Assembly: GCA_013334575.1 (NCBI GenBank)
Contig: JAAXXG010000008.1
Coordinates: forward strand, 1 to 46,204
DNA length: 46,204 nt
Direction of reading: 5' to 3'
From: Candidatus Moraniibacteriota bacterium
GTDB lineage: Bacteria; Patescibacteriota; Minisyncoccia; Moranbacterales; UBA1568
The translations under genes were made by a program, and so were the position numbers. Shown in pieces: positions 1 through 8,684 of the stretch. Position 1 is the stretch's first letter. Each line of letters opens with the position of its first letter. Under the pieces are notes generated by a model, which did not search any database, was not told where the DNA came from, and was given only the letters and a program-made list of their open reading frames with translations.

Positions 1-368
<368 letters not shown>

Positions 369-514
369 TGGACCCGAAGGTCCGATACCGACTTTGATCC
401 TTCCCAAAGGAATATGTGGACCAACCGCAAAAAATTGCGATTGTCTGAATTTTCAAGGTTCGTCGCAGATATAAAAAAAGAAAATACCGTTTCCTTTTCC
501 TACGCTGCTTTCCC

Positions 515-543
515 AGTATAGGGAGCGTTCCGAAACCTGTCAA
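515..543 (-). promoter_or_regulatory. rRNA operon promoter
   Basis: Read on the minus strand, TTGACA (538-543), a 17-base spacer and TATACT (515-520) form a near-perfect sigma-70 promoter about 145 bases upstream of the 16S 5' end. The leader between them contains a small hairpin (CGCAA/TTGCG, around 427-441). No gene is visible in 369-583; that stretch is promoter and rRNA leader. Confidence 0.88.
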
Positions 544-583
544 GGGCCGCGCCTCGTACGTCGAAACGAAACGAAAGATAAAA

Positions 584-609
584 AAATAAGGCTTTTAAAA
601 GCCTTATTT
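584..609. terminator. Bidirectional hairpin terminator
   Basis: A perfect palindrome (AAATAAGGCTTTT and its complement) with A/T-rich flanks. It contains the TAA stop of the membrane-protein gene that ends at 604 and separates that gene from the rRNA promoter. Confidence 0.8.
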
Positions 610-1104
610 CGAACGTCTGTTCATGAGGAGCAATATGAGCAACGGCGCCGCGAGCCAAAGGAGTTCCGCAAGCGGGGTCCCGAAGTACCTGATCGGAATC
701 GGAATAGGCGAAAGTGCGACTGTCTTTCCCGGCAGAAGCCGGATCAATACGCTTGTCACCATGCCCGCCACCACGACGCCGGTCACCACGACACGCCACA
801 GCACATCCTGCGGAACCGACGGAACATGAATCTCGAACAGCGAACGATCGATCAGCGTCAACAGTACGAGCAACACCAGAAAGAGAGCCGCTTCGTCGAG
901 TGGAAACGACTTCGGAACGACTCCCTGCGCGGCCGCGGAAAACGCCATCGCCACATAGACGTTCATAACCACGTTCACGAGCCGGTTCCGACCGAGTAAA
1001 AATCCGATGCCGATACCGACGCCGACAAAGAGGACGAGAAAGACCGTCAGCGAGGCGGTTTCCGGCGTAACCGTCGTCGGAAACAGCGAGAGAATCGCGT
1101 TCAT
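604..1104 (-). CDS. Multi-pass membrane protein of unknown function
   Basis: 166 aa from the ATG at 1104. Hydropathy suggests four to five membrane spans: about residues 16-38, 42-62, 70-88, 103-125 and a C-terminal span before the tail MNRRSK. Two longer starts (1122 and 1152) are possible, but the promoter at 1123-1152 would place the transcript start near 1116, which favours 1104. There is no obvious Shine-Dalgarno sequence. I do not recognise the family. It is monocistronic and its stop lies inside the terminator hairpin. Confidence 0.65.
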   Translation of the reverse strand: MNAILSLFPTTVTPETASLTVFLVLFVGVGIGIGFLLGRNRLVNVVMNVYVAMAFSAAAQGVVPKSFPLDEAALFLVLLVLLTLIDRSLFEIHVPSVPQDVLWRVVVTGVVVAGMVTSVLIRLLPGKTVALSPIPIPIRYFGTPLAELLWLAAPLLILLLMNRRSK

Positions 1105-1122
1105 GGACGTTTCGTTTCGCAT

Positions 1123-1152
1123 ATGATACCATCCACGACCGGACATCGTCAA
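1123..1152 (-). promoter_or_regulatory. Promoter of the 604-1104 gene
   Basis: Minus strand TTGACG (1147-1152), an 18-base spacer and TATCAT (1123-1128). It implies a 5' leader of only about 12 bases. Confidence 0.6.
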
Positions 1153-1244
1153 AATACGCCTTGAAAAGGCATGTTTTTACACATCCGCCCGGAAACGAAG
1201 ACCCTCGCCAAACCAGATATCCCGTGCTATACTGATGCGGAATT

Positions 1245-2735
1245 ATGCAGCATCTCAATCGGCTCCACAACCTGGTCTTCTGGATCTTCCTCATCCTCTT
1301 CCTTACCACATCCGCGACGGTCCTCTTCTTCACGTTCGGATACCGGTTCAGCTTCGAACGCGGGATATTCGTCTACACGGGATCGATCACGATCAAAGCG
1401 AACCCTCGATCGGTAGCGATCGAAATCGACGGGAAATCGGTGCCGTCCGAAATGATTCACAACATCAACCAGTCCTACCACATCACTGGCCTTCCGCCCG
1501 GCGAACACCTGCTCCGGGTGAAAGCGGACGGTTTCCGACCCTGGGAAAAGAAGATCCGAGTCCAGAGCGGCATTTCAACGGAATTCTGGAACGTACTTCT
1601 CACACGCGAGACGTACGACCGGACCGTCGTCGCGACGGGGCCGTTTATAAAAGCGTTCCCGTCCTCGACCGGGCGGCACCTTGCCCTGCTGGCCGAATCC
1701 GACGAGGAAACGACCGTCTCGATACTGGACCGGAAAACCGGCGAGACGCAACAGGTTTTTTCGAGCCGCTCGTTCCTGTTCGACCACGAAGACCAGCGCA
1801 ACATCGAGTGGTCGAAGAGCGAGGATGAACTGCTCATTCCCGTCCGGGCACATGACGACGATGAGCGGACCGTCTTCCTCGTCCGACTCGAAACCGGCGC
1901 TGCCACGGATATCCGCGACATCTCTTCGATGCGGAATCCTGAAAACCCTCGCTGGCACCCCTCCGACGACGGATCGTTCTTCGTCATATCCGACGGAACG
2001 CTTTCGCTCATCCGACCAGACGCCAAGGATATCGGGCTACGGACGATTCCGATAGCGACCGATACCGCCGCATATGACCTCTCCTCGCGACTCATCATCC
2101 TTCTCGCCCGCGACGGATCCGTCGGCAGGCTTCCGGTGGGTGCAGACGTCGGAACCGCTCCCGAGACATTCGCAGGCCCGATTCCGAGTGCTTCCTCCTT
2201 CCGGAATCCGTTCCTTGTCGCCTATGACGAGCGTCGCGTCGCCGTATACGACCTCGGCGGGGCAGGTTATCTATACAATGACGACGGGAACGTGAAACCG
2301 GCCATCATTCCGCTCTTCCCTTCCGACATGCGCGGCATCCAGTTCTCCGACGATGGCAAGAAGCTGCTCTTCCGGTCCTCGACCGAGATTTCCATCGCGT
2401 TCACGCGTGACTGGGATGTCCAACCTGCGCGAAAAAGCGGAGACATACTGCAAATAGCACGTTTCTCGGCGTCATTGACGGACGTCCAATGGGCGAAGGA
2501 CTACGAACATGTCCTCCTGGTGCGTAGTGCCTCGATCGAGATCGCCGAACTCGACAATCGGGACCGGCGAAACATCGAAACGCTCATCCCCTCGCAGGAC
2601 GGAAATATCCGCCAGATCCTTCCGATACCGGCCGACAACGAGCTTCTCTTCCTCGCTACCACCGACATCGAAACAGCGGATACTGCCCTCTCGCTCGTCG
2701 GCTTTCCGGAACCGGTCGGTATCTTCGGACAATAG
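1245..2735 (+). CDS. PEGA-domain protein with membrane anchor and beta-propeller-like C-terminus
   Basis: 496 aa. One N-terminal membrane helix (about residues 9-33). A PEGA domain follows (about 45-120), marked by the pattern ...GSITIKANPRSVAIEIDGK and, later, GLPPGEHLLRVKADGFRPWEK. The remaining 370 residues carry repeated W/D-rich beta-strand patterns (IEWSKSEDELLIP, PRWHPSDDGSFFVIS, IQFSDDGKKLLFRS, VQWAKDYEHVLLV) typical of WD40/TolB-like propellers. It is probably anchored in the membrane with the propeller outside, in a surface or binding role (inference). Such PEGA proteins are frequent in Patescibacteria. A TATACT box lies at 1229-1234 with a poor -35. The gene ends before a convergent terminator. 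Confidence 0.85.
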   Translation: MQHLNRLHNLVFWIFLILFLTTSATVLFFTFGYRFSFERGIFVYTGSITIKANPRSVAIEIDGKSVPSEMIHNINQSYHITGLPPGEHLLRVKADGFRPWEKKIRVQSGISTEFWNVLLTRETYDRTVVATGPFIKAFPSSTGRHLALLAESDEETTVSILDRKTGETQQVFSSRSFLFDHEDQRNIEWSKSEDELLIPVRAHDDDERTVFLVRLETGAATDIRDISSMRNPENPRWHPSDDGSFFVISDGTLSLIRPDAKDIGLRTIPIATDTAAYDLSSRLIILLARDGSVGRLPVGADVGTAPETFAGPIPSASSFRNPFLVAYDERRVAVYDLGGAGYLYNDDGNVKPAIIPLFPSDMRGIQFSDDGKKLLFRSSTEISIAFTRDWDVQPARKSGDILQIARFSASLTDVQWAKDYEHVLLVRSASIEIAELDNRDRRNIETLIPSQDGNIRQILPIPADNELLFLATTDIETADTALSLVGFPEPVGIFGQ

Positions 2736-2759
2736 CCATCCGACACATACGGACAGCGG

Positions 2760-2790
2760 AATACCGGACCAGGGAAGGTCCGGTATTTCT
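2760..2790. terminator. Bidirectional terminator
   Basis: An 11-bp perfect stem (AATACCGGACC, 2760-2770, with 2777-2787) and a six-base loop. It lies between the convergent PEGA gene and the 2814-3977 gene. Confidence 0.85.
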
Positions 2791-2813
2791 TTCATGTTCG
2801 CAATAAGCAGTAT

Positions 2814-3977
2814 CTATCGAAAAAGACTTTCAAGAAAGGCCTTATCACCAGCGGCTTTTTCTTGCGACGATACTATCTCCTTTTTTTCATTTTTCTTTTC
2901 AGGAGAAGCTCCTCTTCCGTCTTCCGCCTTCTTCTGAGACTGACCGGATACCGCGGATGACTCGCCTCCAGGAAGACTTTCCGATGATACGCCTTCGCGT
3001 ATGAACCGCTGACGAAACATCTGCTTAACAGCCTCATCCCGAACAAGATCGTTTCCAATCACTCTATCTTTCTTTTCGATGATCATCTCCAAATCCGTAT
3101 CTCCCGGTCGCACATTGACCCCATCGAGGATCGCGTGCGTTATCCTCGCATTGAAGGTATTCAGTCTCGCCTGTTCCGTAGCGACACGCATCCGATACTC
3201 ACGGTAGATTCGCGCCGCCTGCTCGTTCCGGGCCTTCGGATCGGAAAACGAAGAAATCGACCACCTCTCGAACTGCAGGTCGAATTCGTCGCATATCCGT
3301 TGGACCGCCATCTGATGTTCGGAACGGCCAACCCTGAAATCCTCCAGCGCCCGACGCGCACCGGCCTCGCGTTCCCGCTGACGGTCACGAGCCTGATTCC
3401 TCTCGTTCTCATCCTTCTGGCGCTCCTGCCTCACATCACGCAACGCATCAAGTGGCGTTCGCGATATATCATCGACGACTTCCTGACCGAAACGCGACAA
3501 GTTTCCGCCGACGATATCCTTTGCAACCCGCTGAAAATCCGCCTTCGCCTCCCTCGAGGTCGAAATGGTAAGGAGGAGGGCCGCTATGGGAACCGCGATC
3601 TTCGGGTGTTTCCGGATCCGATCCATCAGTCCAGCGACCGGATTATTTCTCCCGGCATCTTCCATAGCCGACTCCGACACACTGGCAATATCCGATTCCT
3701 CATTCGGAAGCGTTTTCAATACATAGGCAGCATCCTTCTCCAAGAAGCCTCCGTTCCGCACATCTTCAGCGAAGCCGGCCAGAAGGCCTCTTTGAAGATT
3801 TTGTCCTCTCTTTTCCGAAGACGACGATGCGGACGCTTCCGGAAGGACCGACTCCGGCATCCTCAACCGAGAAGATTCATCGCGAACAGAAAGCAGTGTC
3901 CCCTCTGGGGTTACATGAAGCTCCCCGTCCGGATGTTCGGCGGCATATCGCCCCGTTTCGAATCCTCCTCTGGTCAT
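2814..3977 (-). CDS. Unknown protein with one membrane segment and a long charged coiled coil
   Basis: 387 aa, no family recognised. The N-terminal 120 residues are low in complexity. A hydrophobic segment follows at about residues 126-141 (IAVPIAALLLTIS). A strongly charged helical region (about 165-290, rich in R, E, Q, D) is probably coiled coil. The C-terminus is a disordered K/E/S tail. The start lies 7 bases after the stop of the 94-aa gene, so the two form an operon. The plan (coiled coil, short membrane segment, disordered parts) resembles a small version of the giant protein at 23937-28265, but I see no clear sequence match. Confidence 0.7.
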   Translation of the reverse strand: MTRGGFETGRYAAEHPDGELHVTPEGTLLSVRDESSRLRMPESVLPEASASSSSEKRGQNLQRGLLAGFAEDVRNGGFLEKDAAYVLKTLPNEESDIASVSESAMEDAGRNNPVAGLMDRIRKHPKIAVPIAALLLTISTSREAKADFQRVAKDIVGGNLSRFGQEVVDDISRTPLDALRDVRQERQKDENERNQARDRQREREAGARRALEDFRVGRSEHQMAVQRICDEFDLQFERWSISSFSDPKARNEQAARIYREYRMRVATEQARLNTFNARITHAILDGVNVRPGDTDLEMIIEKKDRVIGNDLVRDEAVKQMFRQRFIREGVSSESLPGGESSAVSGQSQKKAEDGRGASPEKKNEKKEIVSSQEKAAGDKAFLESLFR

Positions 3978-3983
3978 ACGCGT

Positions 3984-4268
3984 CTAGTCGGCGGCTTTCA
4001 TAATCCCCGCGAAGTACGCCCGCTCTTCCTCCATGATCTCGTCGAGTTTTGCCTGGTCGCCGTGCGCGGCCGCACGCTTCCGCAGGTTCCCGGTGAAAAA
4101 TACGAGCAGGTCGCGGTCCTGGGAGAAGACATCCACGAACATACGCCGGACATACTCTCCGGCGTCGGCGAGCCGACCGCGCCACAGGCTGCGATCCTCT
4201 TCGGAAAGATCGGCCCGTTCGAACATGCGTTCGAGCTTGTCGTTGAATTCCTCCTCACTTATAAGCAT
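3984..4268 (-). CDS. Small acidic helical protein, unknown
   Basis: 94 aa, starting MLISEEEFNDKLERMFERAD. It appears fully helical and acidic, with no membrane segment and no known motif. The reading frame is open further upstream, but that part overlaps the rpsI terminator. The -10 box TATACT ends 8 bases before this ATG, which fixes the start and suggests a leaderless mRNA. It is the first gene of a two-gene operon with the 387-aa protein. Confidence 0.7.
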   Translation of the reverse strand: MLISEEEFNDKLERMFERADLSEEDRSLWRGRLADAGEYVRRMFVDVFSQDRDLLVFFTGNLRKRAAAHGDQAKLDEIMEEERAYFAGIMKAAD

Positions 4269-4276
4269 ATGGAAAA

Positions 4277-4282
4277 AGTATA
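4277..4282 (-). promoter_or_regulatory. -10 box for a probably leaderless transcript
   Basis: TATACT on the minus strand with only 8 bases between it and the ATG at 4268. The -35 region (near 4300-4305) is poor and overlaps the T-tract of the rpsI terminator. Confidence 0.5.
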
Positions 4283-4301
4283 CCACGATTTCGCATCTGT
4301 G

Positions 4302-4334
4302 AAAAAAGAAACCCGACCGTATGGAACGGTCGGG
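4302..4334 (-). terminator. Terminator of the ribosomal protein operon
   Basis: Minus strand: stem CCCGACCGT pairing with ACGGTCGGG (4312-4334), followed by the T-rich run TTTCTTTTTT. It lies 23 bases after the rpsI stop. Confidence 0.9.
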
Positions 4335-4356
4335 CCTTGGTGTCCGGAATGTCTTG

Positions 4357-4806
4357 CTAGCGCTTGGACCACTGAGGAGAGCGACGAGCCTTCTTAAGGC
4401 CCGGCTTCTTGCGTTCCACGGAGCGCGCGTCACGGGTCAGCAATCCTTCCGCACGGAGCGGCAGACGAAGCGCCTCATCGTGCTTGAGAAGCGCTCGGGC
4501 AACCCCGAGACGGATCGCTTCCGCCTGCGCGTTCACACCACCACCCTTGACCGTCGCCGAAACGACGAAGTCGCCGGATAGTCCGAGCGCCGACAATGGG
4601 GCGAGAAGCGTCGGCTGCAGCGCGACCGGAAAATACTCGGTATAATCCTTGCGGTTCACGACATGCTTGTCGTTTCCTTTGTCGGGATACAGGCGAACCT
4701 GTGCGACCGCCGTCTTGCGTCGGCCGACCGCATAAAGGTATCCGCCCGAAACAGACGCCTTCGTCGCCTTCTTCTCCTTCTCGATAATCGCGGTTTTCGT
4801 CGCCAT
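4357..4806 (-). CDS. rpsI: Ribosomal protein uS9
   Basis: 149 aa, a small-subunit protein whose C-terminal tail reaches the P-site tRNA. It shows the family core YAVGRRKTAVAQVRLYP, the stretch RLPLRAEGLLTRDARSVERKKPGLKKARRSPQWSKR and the invariant terminal KR. It has an N-terminal extension of about 20 residues, longer than in most bacteria. Last gene of the infA-rpsI operon; the ATG is 4 bases after the rplM stop, followed by a strong terminator. Confidence 0.97.
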   Translation of the reverse strand: MATKTAIIEKEKKATKASVSGGYLYAVGRRKTAVAQVRLYPDKGNDKHVVNRKDYTEYFPVALQPTLLAPLSALGLSGDFVVSATVKGGGVNAQAEAIRLGVARALLKHDEALRLPLRAEGLLTRDARSVERKKPGLKKARRSPQWSKR

Positions 4807-4810
4807 ACGC

Positions 4811-5212
4811 CTAGTCGTGTTTCACATGAATGGTCTTTTCCTCATGCTCGGCCCCCTTGTACAGTCGGAGTCGGGTAAGCGCCTGATCTCGGAGCTTGTT
4901 CTTCGGAAGCATCCCGTAGACTGCCTGATACAGGATCTTCCGGGAATCCTTCTTCATCTGGTCCTTGAAGGCGATGGAACGGATACCGCCCGGATAACCG
5001 CTGAAATGATGATAGATCTTGTCCTCGCGCTTATTGCCGGTGACCTGAAGCCCGTCCGTATTCACGACGACCACGAAGTCGCCGCCGTCTATATGCGGCG
5101 TATAGTCGACCTTCGTCTTTCCGGAGACGACTCCGGCGATCTCGGTCGCGAGCCGCCCGAGGACCTTGCCCTGGGCGTCGAACAAATGATATTTCCGGTT
5201 CACCTGCTTCAT
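4811..5212 (-). CDS. rplM: Ribosomal protein uL13
   Basis: About 133 aa from the ATG at 5212 (MKQVNRKYHLFDAQGK). An in-frame TTG at 5227 would add five residues, but ATG at 5212 fits the family N-terminus. Family features are GRLATEIAGVVSGKTKVDYTPH, GDFVVVVNTDGLQVTGNK, YHHFSGYPGG and VYGMLPKNKL. Early-assembly large-subunit protein. The pair rplM-rpsI is conserved across bacteria. Confidence 0.96.
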   Translation of the reverse strand: MKQVNRKYHLFDAQGKVLGRLATEIAGVVSGKTKVDYTPHIDGGDFVVVVNTDGLQVTGNKREDKIYHHFSGYPGGIRSIAFKDQMKKDSRKILYQAVYGMLPKNKLRDQALTRLRLYKGAEHEEKTIHVKHD

Positions 5213-5235
5213 ATCGGTTGTATGCAAATCGGGGC

Positions 5236-5607
5236 TTAGGCGACGAACTCGATCACGGCCATCTCGGCGCCGTCGCCTTTTCGGGCACCGAGCTTCACGA
5301 CGCGGGTGTATCCGCTCGGCCGGTCCGAAAACCGGGCAACGAACTCCGGCGAGACAAGCGTCCTGACCGCCCCTTCCGGAAGCGACTTGGAGAGCTCTCT
5401 GATGGCGGCAACCCGCTTGCCGGCATCGATTGATCCGCGCTTCGCACGATTCACGATCGGATCGATCATGTTCTTGACCTCCTTCGCCTTAGCGAGCGTC
5501 GTCTCGATCCGCCCGTGCATGACAAGACTGCCGATAAGCGTCCGGAAAAGCGCGCGGCGCTGATTCCTGTTCCTGCTGAGTATCCGTCCGGATTTCCTGT
5601 GGTTCAT
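5236..5607 (-). CDS. rplQ: Ribosomal protein bL17
   Basis: 123 aa with the family opening MNHRKSGRILSRNRNQRRALFRTL and the stretch HGRIETTLAKAKEVKNMIDPIVNRAK. It lies at the exit side of the large subunit and follows rpoA as usual, with a 31-base gap. Confidence 0.97.
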   Translation of the reverse strand: MNHRKSGRILSRNRNQRRALFRTLIGSLVMHGRIETTLAKAKEVKNMIDPIVNRAKRGSIDAGKRVAAIRELSKSLPEGAVRTLVSPEFVARFSDRPSGYTRVVKLGARKGDGAEMAVIEFVA

Positions 5608-5638
5608 ACGAAAAGCCCCAAACTGTCCGTTGCTTACG

Positions 5639-6412
5639 CTACTCTTCCGATCCTCCCTCTTCCGCCTTCTCCTCCGCCTTCTTCGCAGCCGACTTCTTGG
5701 AAGTCTTCTTCGGTTCCTCCGCCGGCTCCTCGGAGATCTCTTCGCGGATGGCCGAGAACTGGTCGACGAGAATCTCGATCGCCTTCCCGAACGCTGCCTC
5801 CGGGGTCACGCTACCGTCGGTCACGACTTCGATCGACACCTTGTCGTAGTCGGTCCGCTTCCCGACGCGCATGTTCTCAACCTCGTAGTTCACACGGCGG
5901 ATCGGCGTATAGATCGCGTCGAGCGCGATCGTTCCGATCTCACGTTCCTCACTCTCGCGCGACTCGACCGGCACGTAGCCGATTCCCTTTCCGATCACGA
6001 GCTCCATCTCGAACTCGGCCTTCTTGTCGGTCAGCGTCGCGATCAGCTGATCGGGATTGACGATCTCTACCGAAGACGACGCCTTCAGATCGCCAGCCTT
6101 CACCTGGCCCTCGCCCTTCGCCTTTACCGAGACGGTGACCTCCTCGTCACCGTGGAGACGGAAGCGAAGCTGCTTGAGATTGAGCAGAATCTGCACGGCA
6201 TCCTCCATGACGCCGGGAATCGACGTGAACTCATGTGAGACGCCCTTGATCTTGACGGAACGGGCCGCCGCGCCCTCGAGAGAAGAAAGGAGAACGCGTC
6301 GGATGGCATTGCCGAGCGTCGCGCCGTATCCAGGATAGCATCCGAGAATCTCGAACTTGGCGACGTTCTCTCCGACCTGGGTGACCTTGGGTTTCTGGGG
6401 TACCGGAATCAT
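5639..6412 (-). CDS. rpoA: RNA polymerase alpha subunit lacking the C-terminal domain
   Basis: About 257 aa from the ATG at 6412 (MIPVPQKPKV), chosen because it matches the family N-terminus; a longer form from 6457 would add 15 residues. The N-terminal dimerisation and assembly domain is complete: FEILGCYPGYGATLGNAIRRVLLSSLEGAA, then VSHEFTSIPGVMEDAVQILLNLK, and YTPIRRVNYEVENMRVG near the end. After about residue 222 (ILVDQFSAIREE) the usual alpha-CTD is absent; only a K/E/A-rich disordered tail of some 30 residues remains. The alpha-CTD normally contacts UP elements and activators. Confidence 0.96.
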   Translation of the reverse strand: MIPVPQKPKVTQVGENVAKFEILGCYPGYGATLGNAIRRVLLSSLEGAAARSVKIKGVSHEFTSIPGVMEDAVQILLNLKQLRFRLHGDEEVTVSVKAKGEGQVKAGDLKASSSVEIVNPDQLIATLTDKKAEFEMELVIGKGIGYVPVESRESEEREIGTIALDAIYTPIRRVNYEVENMRVGKRTDYDKVSIEVVTDGSVTPEAAFGKAIEILVDQFSAIREEISEEPAEEPKKTSKKSAAKKAEEKAEEGGSEE

Positions 6413-6479
6413 AGGTTTTTTCCGAATGCCCGGCGGCGTCATGCGCCATCGGAACATCCTCCTTCGGATTACTTACGGC

Positions 6480-7109
6480 TTACTTCGAGTAGTACTCGAC
6501 AACGAGCTGAGGATCGACATTCACCTCCACGTCCTCGCGACTCGGAAGCGATACGACTTTCCCTTCGAGCTTCGCGGCGTCGACCTCGAGCCACTTCGGC
6601 ACATCCTTCTTCGTGGCAAGCTTCTCGGGAAGTTCCTTGAAATAGTTTCGGTCGCGCTTTCCGTCCTTGACCGAGACGACATCCCCGGGACAGACCTCGA
6701 ACGACGGAACGTTCATACGACGTCCGTTCACGAAAAAGCAGTTGTGCGAGACGAGCTGACGGGCCTGCGCGCGCGACGGAGCGAACCCCATCCGATAAAC
6801 GACGTTATCGAGACGGCGTTCGAGACGGCCGAGCAGCTCGTTCCCGACGATACCCTTGCGCTTCGTGGCCTCCTCGAAGTGCCGACGAAACTGACGCTCC
6901 ATGACCCCGTAGACGCGCTTGATCCGCTGCTTCATGGCAAGCTGGCGACCGAACTCGCTTCCGGAGCGCGACGGCTTGGCTCCGTGCTGTCCGGGCGCGG
7001 TCGGGCGACGTACCATGGCGCACTTCTGCGAGAAACAACGATCCCCCTTGAGGAAGAGCTTCTCGCCGGCGCGTCGGCAGAGTCTGCATTTGTCCGTAAT
7101 TCGTGCCAT
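6480..7109 (-). CDS. rpsD: Ribosomal protein uS4, zinc-binding type
   Basis: 209 aa, primary 16S-binding protein. N-terminal cysteines C8, C11, C25 and C30 form the zinc site of the C+ type. The S4 RNA-binding domain is visible as RRLDNVVYRMGFAPSRAQARQLVSHNCFFVNGRR. It lies between rpsK and rpoA, the standard order. It may repress its own operon as in other bacteria (established for E. coli, not shown here). Confidence 0.97.
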   Translation of the reverse strand: MARITDKCRLCRRAGEKLFLKGDRCFSQKCAMVRRPTAPGQHGAKPSRSGSEFGRQLAMKQRIKRVYGVMERQFRRHFEEATKRKGIVGNELLGRLERRLDNVVYRMGFAPSRAQARQLVSHNCFFVNGRRMNVPSFEVCPGDVVSVKDGKRDRNYFKELPEKLATKKDVPKWLEVDAAKLEGKVVSLPSREDVEVNVDPQLVVEYYSK

Positions 7110-7132
7110 ATCGTTTCGATTCCTGTCCGTGA

Positions 7133-7582
7133 TTAGATTCTCCGAGGACGCTGCGGGCGGCAGCCGTTATGCGGGAGCGGAGTGATGTCCTTAATGGAAA
7201 GCAGGGTGAACCCGTTGTTCGCAAGCGCACGGACCGAGGCCTCGCGACCGCTGCCAACGCCCTTTACGAACACGTCAAGCTCCTGAAGGCCGAACTTCTT
7301 CACCTTCTCGGCAACCTCGGCCACGACCTGGGTAGCGGCGTACGGGGTCGACTTCTTGGCGCCCTTGAACCCGAGATGACCGGCGCTCGACCAGGCGAGC
7401 GTAGAACCGTTCTGATCGGTCAGGGTGACGATGGTATTGTTGTACGTGCACTGAACGCTCGCGCGTCCACGAAAGACGGACTTCTTGCCCTTCTTCTTTT
7501 TCTTGCCGGTCTCCGGCGCGGCGGAATCGGCGGCTTCCACCGCCTCCGTCGTCACGTTTTCCTTGATCGCTTCGTCTGCCAT
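7133..7582 (-). CDS. rpsK: Ribosomal protein uS11
   Basis: 149 aa. After a lysine-rich N-terminal extension of about 35 residues comes the family core: RASVQCTYNNTIVTLTDQNG, WSSAGHLGFKGAKKSTPYAAT, GVGSGREASVRALA and the basic end RPQRPRRI. It forms part of the small-subunit platform. Confidence 0.97.
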   Translation of the reverse strand: MADEAIKENVTTEAVEAADSAAPETGKKKKKGKKSVFRGRASVQCTYNNTIVTLTDQNGSTLAWSSAGHLGFKGAKKSTPYAATQVVAEVAEKVKKFGLQELDVFVKGVGSGREASVRALANNGFTLLSIKDITPLPHNGCRPQRPRRI

Positions 7583-7644
7583 ATCCTTTGATGGTGATAT
7601 CGGTCCTTAGTCCGCTCCCGTCATCCGACGGGATGCGATCCGTC

Positions 7645-8034
7645 CTACGTCTTCTGTCCTTCCTTGCGGCGGCCGCTCCCCATAGTGCGACGCACGTTGC
7701 CGCGGACGGTCCGAGTATTCGTCTTCGTCCGCTGTCCCCGGGCAGGAAGTCCCTTCTGATGGCGGGTCCCCCGATAGCATCCGATCTCGCGCAGACGCTT
7801 GACGCTCATCTTCACCTGGTGCCGAAGCTCGCCTTCGACGCGATGTTTCTTCTCGATCGCCTCACGAAGCCGGTTCGCGTCGGCCGTCGGAAGATCCTTC
7901 GTCCTGACGGACGGATCGATTCCGAGCGACTCGAGAATCTTCCGGCTCGTGGCCGGACCGATGCCGTAGATATAGGTAAGCGACACGTCGATGCGCTTGC
8001 CGTCCGGGAGGTTGATGCCTGCGATTCGTACCAT
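7645..8034 (-). CDS. rpsM: Ribosomal protein uS13
   Basis: 129 aa. Starts MVRIAGINLPDGKRIDVSLTYIYGIG, with the helix-two-turn-helix region (SRKILESLGID), then GCYRGTRHQKGLPARGQRTKTNTRTVRG. Head protein of the small subunit contacting the P-site tRNA and the large subunit. Confidence 0.97.
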   Translation of the reverse strand: MVRIAGINLPDGKRIDVSLTYIYGIGPATSRKILESLGIDPSVRTKDLPTADANRLREAIEKKHRVEGELRHQVKMSVKRLREIGCYRGTRHQKGLPARGQRTKTNTRTVRGNVRRTMGSGRRKEGQKT

Positions 8035-8066
8035 AATCGGTTTCTCAGCGTTTGCTTACGGTCGTC

Positions 8067-8180
8067 CTAGCCCTGCCGCTGCTTATGTTTCGGATTCGTG
8101 CAGATGATGAACACCTTACCGCGACGGCGCACGATCTTGCAGCTTGCGCAGATTTTTTTTACCGATGCCCTTACTTTCAT
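8067..8180 (-). CDS. rpmJ: Ribosomal protein bL36
   Basis: 37 aa: [20 protein letters not shown], then [17 protein letters not shown]. Complete zinc-binding set C11, C14, C27 and H32. It sits between infA and rpsM, its usual place. Translated directly from the sequence; it is shorter than common ORF cut-offs and easy to miss. Confidence 0.96.
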   Translation of the reverse strand: MKVRASVKKICASCKIVRRRGKVFIICTNPKHKQRQG

Positions 8181-8201
8181 ATCGTTTCACGTAAGCCTTA
8201 C

Positions 8202-8426
8202 CTACTGACGGAGCCGCTGGACGATCCGCCCCTTTGAGAGATCGTACGGACTCAGTTCGATGATGACCCGATCGCCGGGTAGGAGCCTGATGTAATGGAC
8301 CCGCATCTTTCCGGAAATGTGCCCGAGCACCTCGTGTCCGCTCGTTAGACGGATCTTGAAGGTCGCACTCGGAAGGGATTCGACGACCTCCCCTTCCATC
8401 CGCACCACGTCTTTCGTGTTTCCCAT
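8202..8426 (-). CDS. infA: Translation initiation factor IF-1
   Basis: 74 aa, single S1/OB-fold domain: [21 protein letters not shown], then [39 protein letters not shown]. It binds the A site of the 30S subunit during initiation. First gene of the operon running to rpsI; the promoter is about 135 bases upstream. Confidence 0.97.
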   Translation of the reverse strand: MGNTKDVVRMEGEVVESLPSATFKIRLTSGHEVLGHISGKMRVHYIRLLPGDRVIIELSPYDLSKGRIVQRLRQ

Positions 8427-8561
8427 ATCGGGACTTTTCCTTAAGAAATGTCAGGACAACGCAAAAACAGAGAGCTCTTCCGCTGGACGACCGATCCAAA
8501 TTCCTGATGCCAGCCTGCGTCGCCTGCGCTCCGTGAAGAAGCTATTTTTCTGTGTGAACCC

Positions 8562-8590
8562 ATTCTAAGAGAGTCGGCGGATTTTGTCAA
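8562..8590 (-). promoter_or_regulatory. Promoter of the infA-rpsI operon
   Basis: Minus strand TTGACA (8585-8590), 17 bases, TAGAAT (8562-8567). The leader of roughly 130 bases before infA contains no ORF. The stretch 8427-8684 otherwise holds nothing I can name. Confidence 0.87.
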
Positions 8591-8684
8591 ACGTCCGGCC
8601 GCCGATACCTCGGACCCGCATGGAACGTTCCTTTCTTTTGTCGAATCGTCTTTCGATAGGTCAGAATAATTGGCTTTATGAAGC

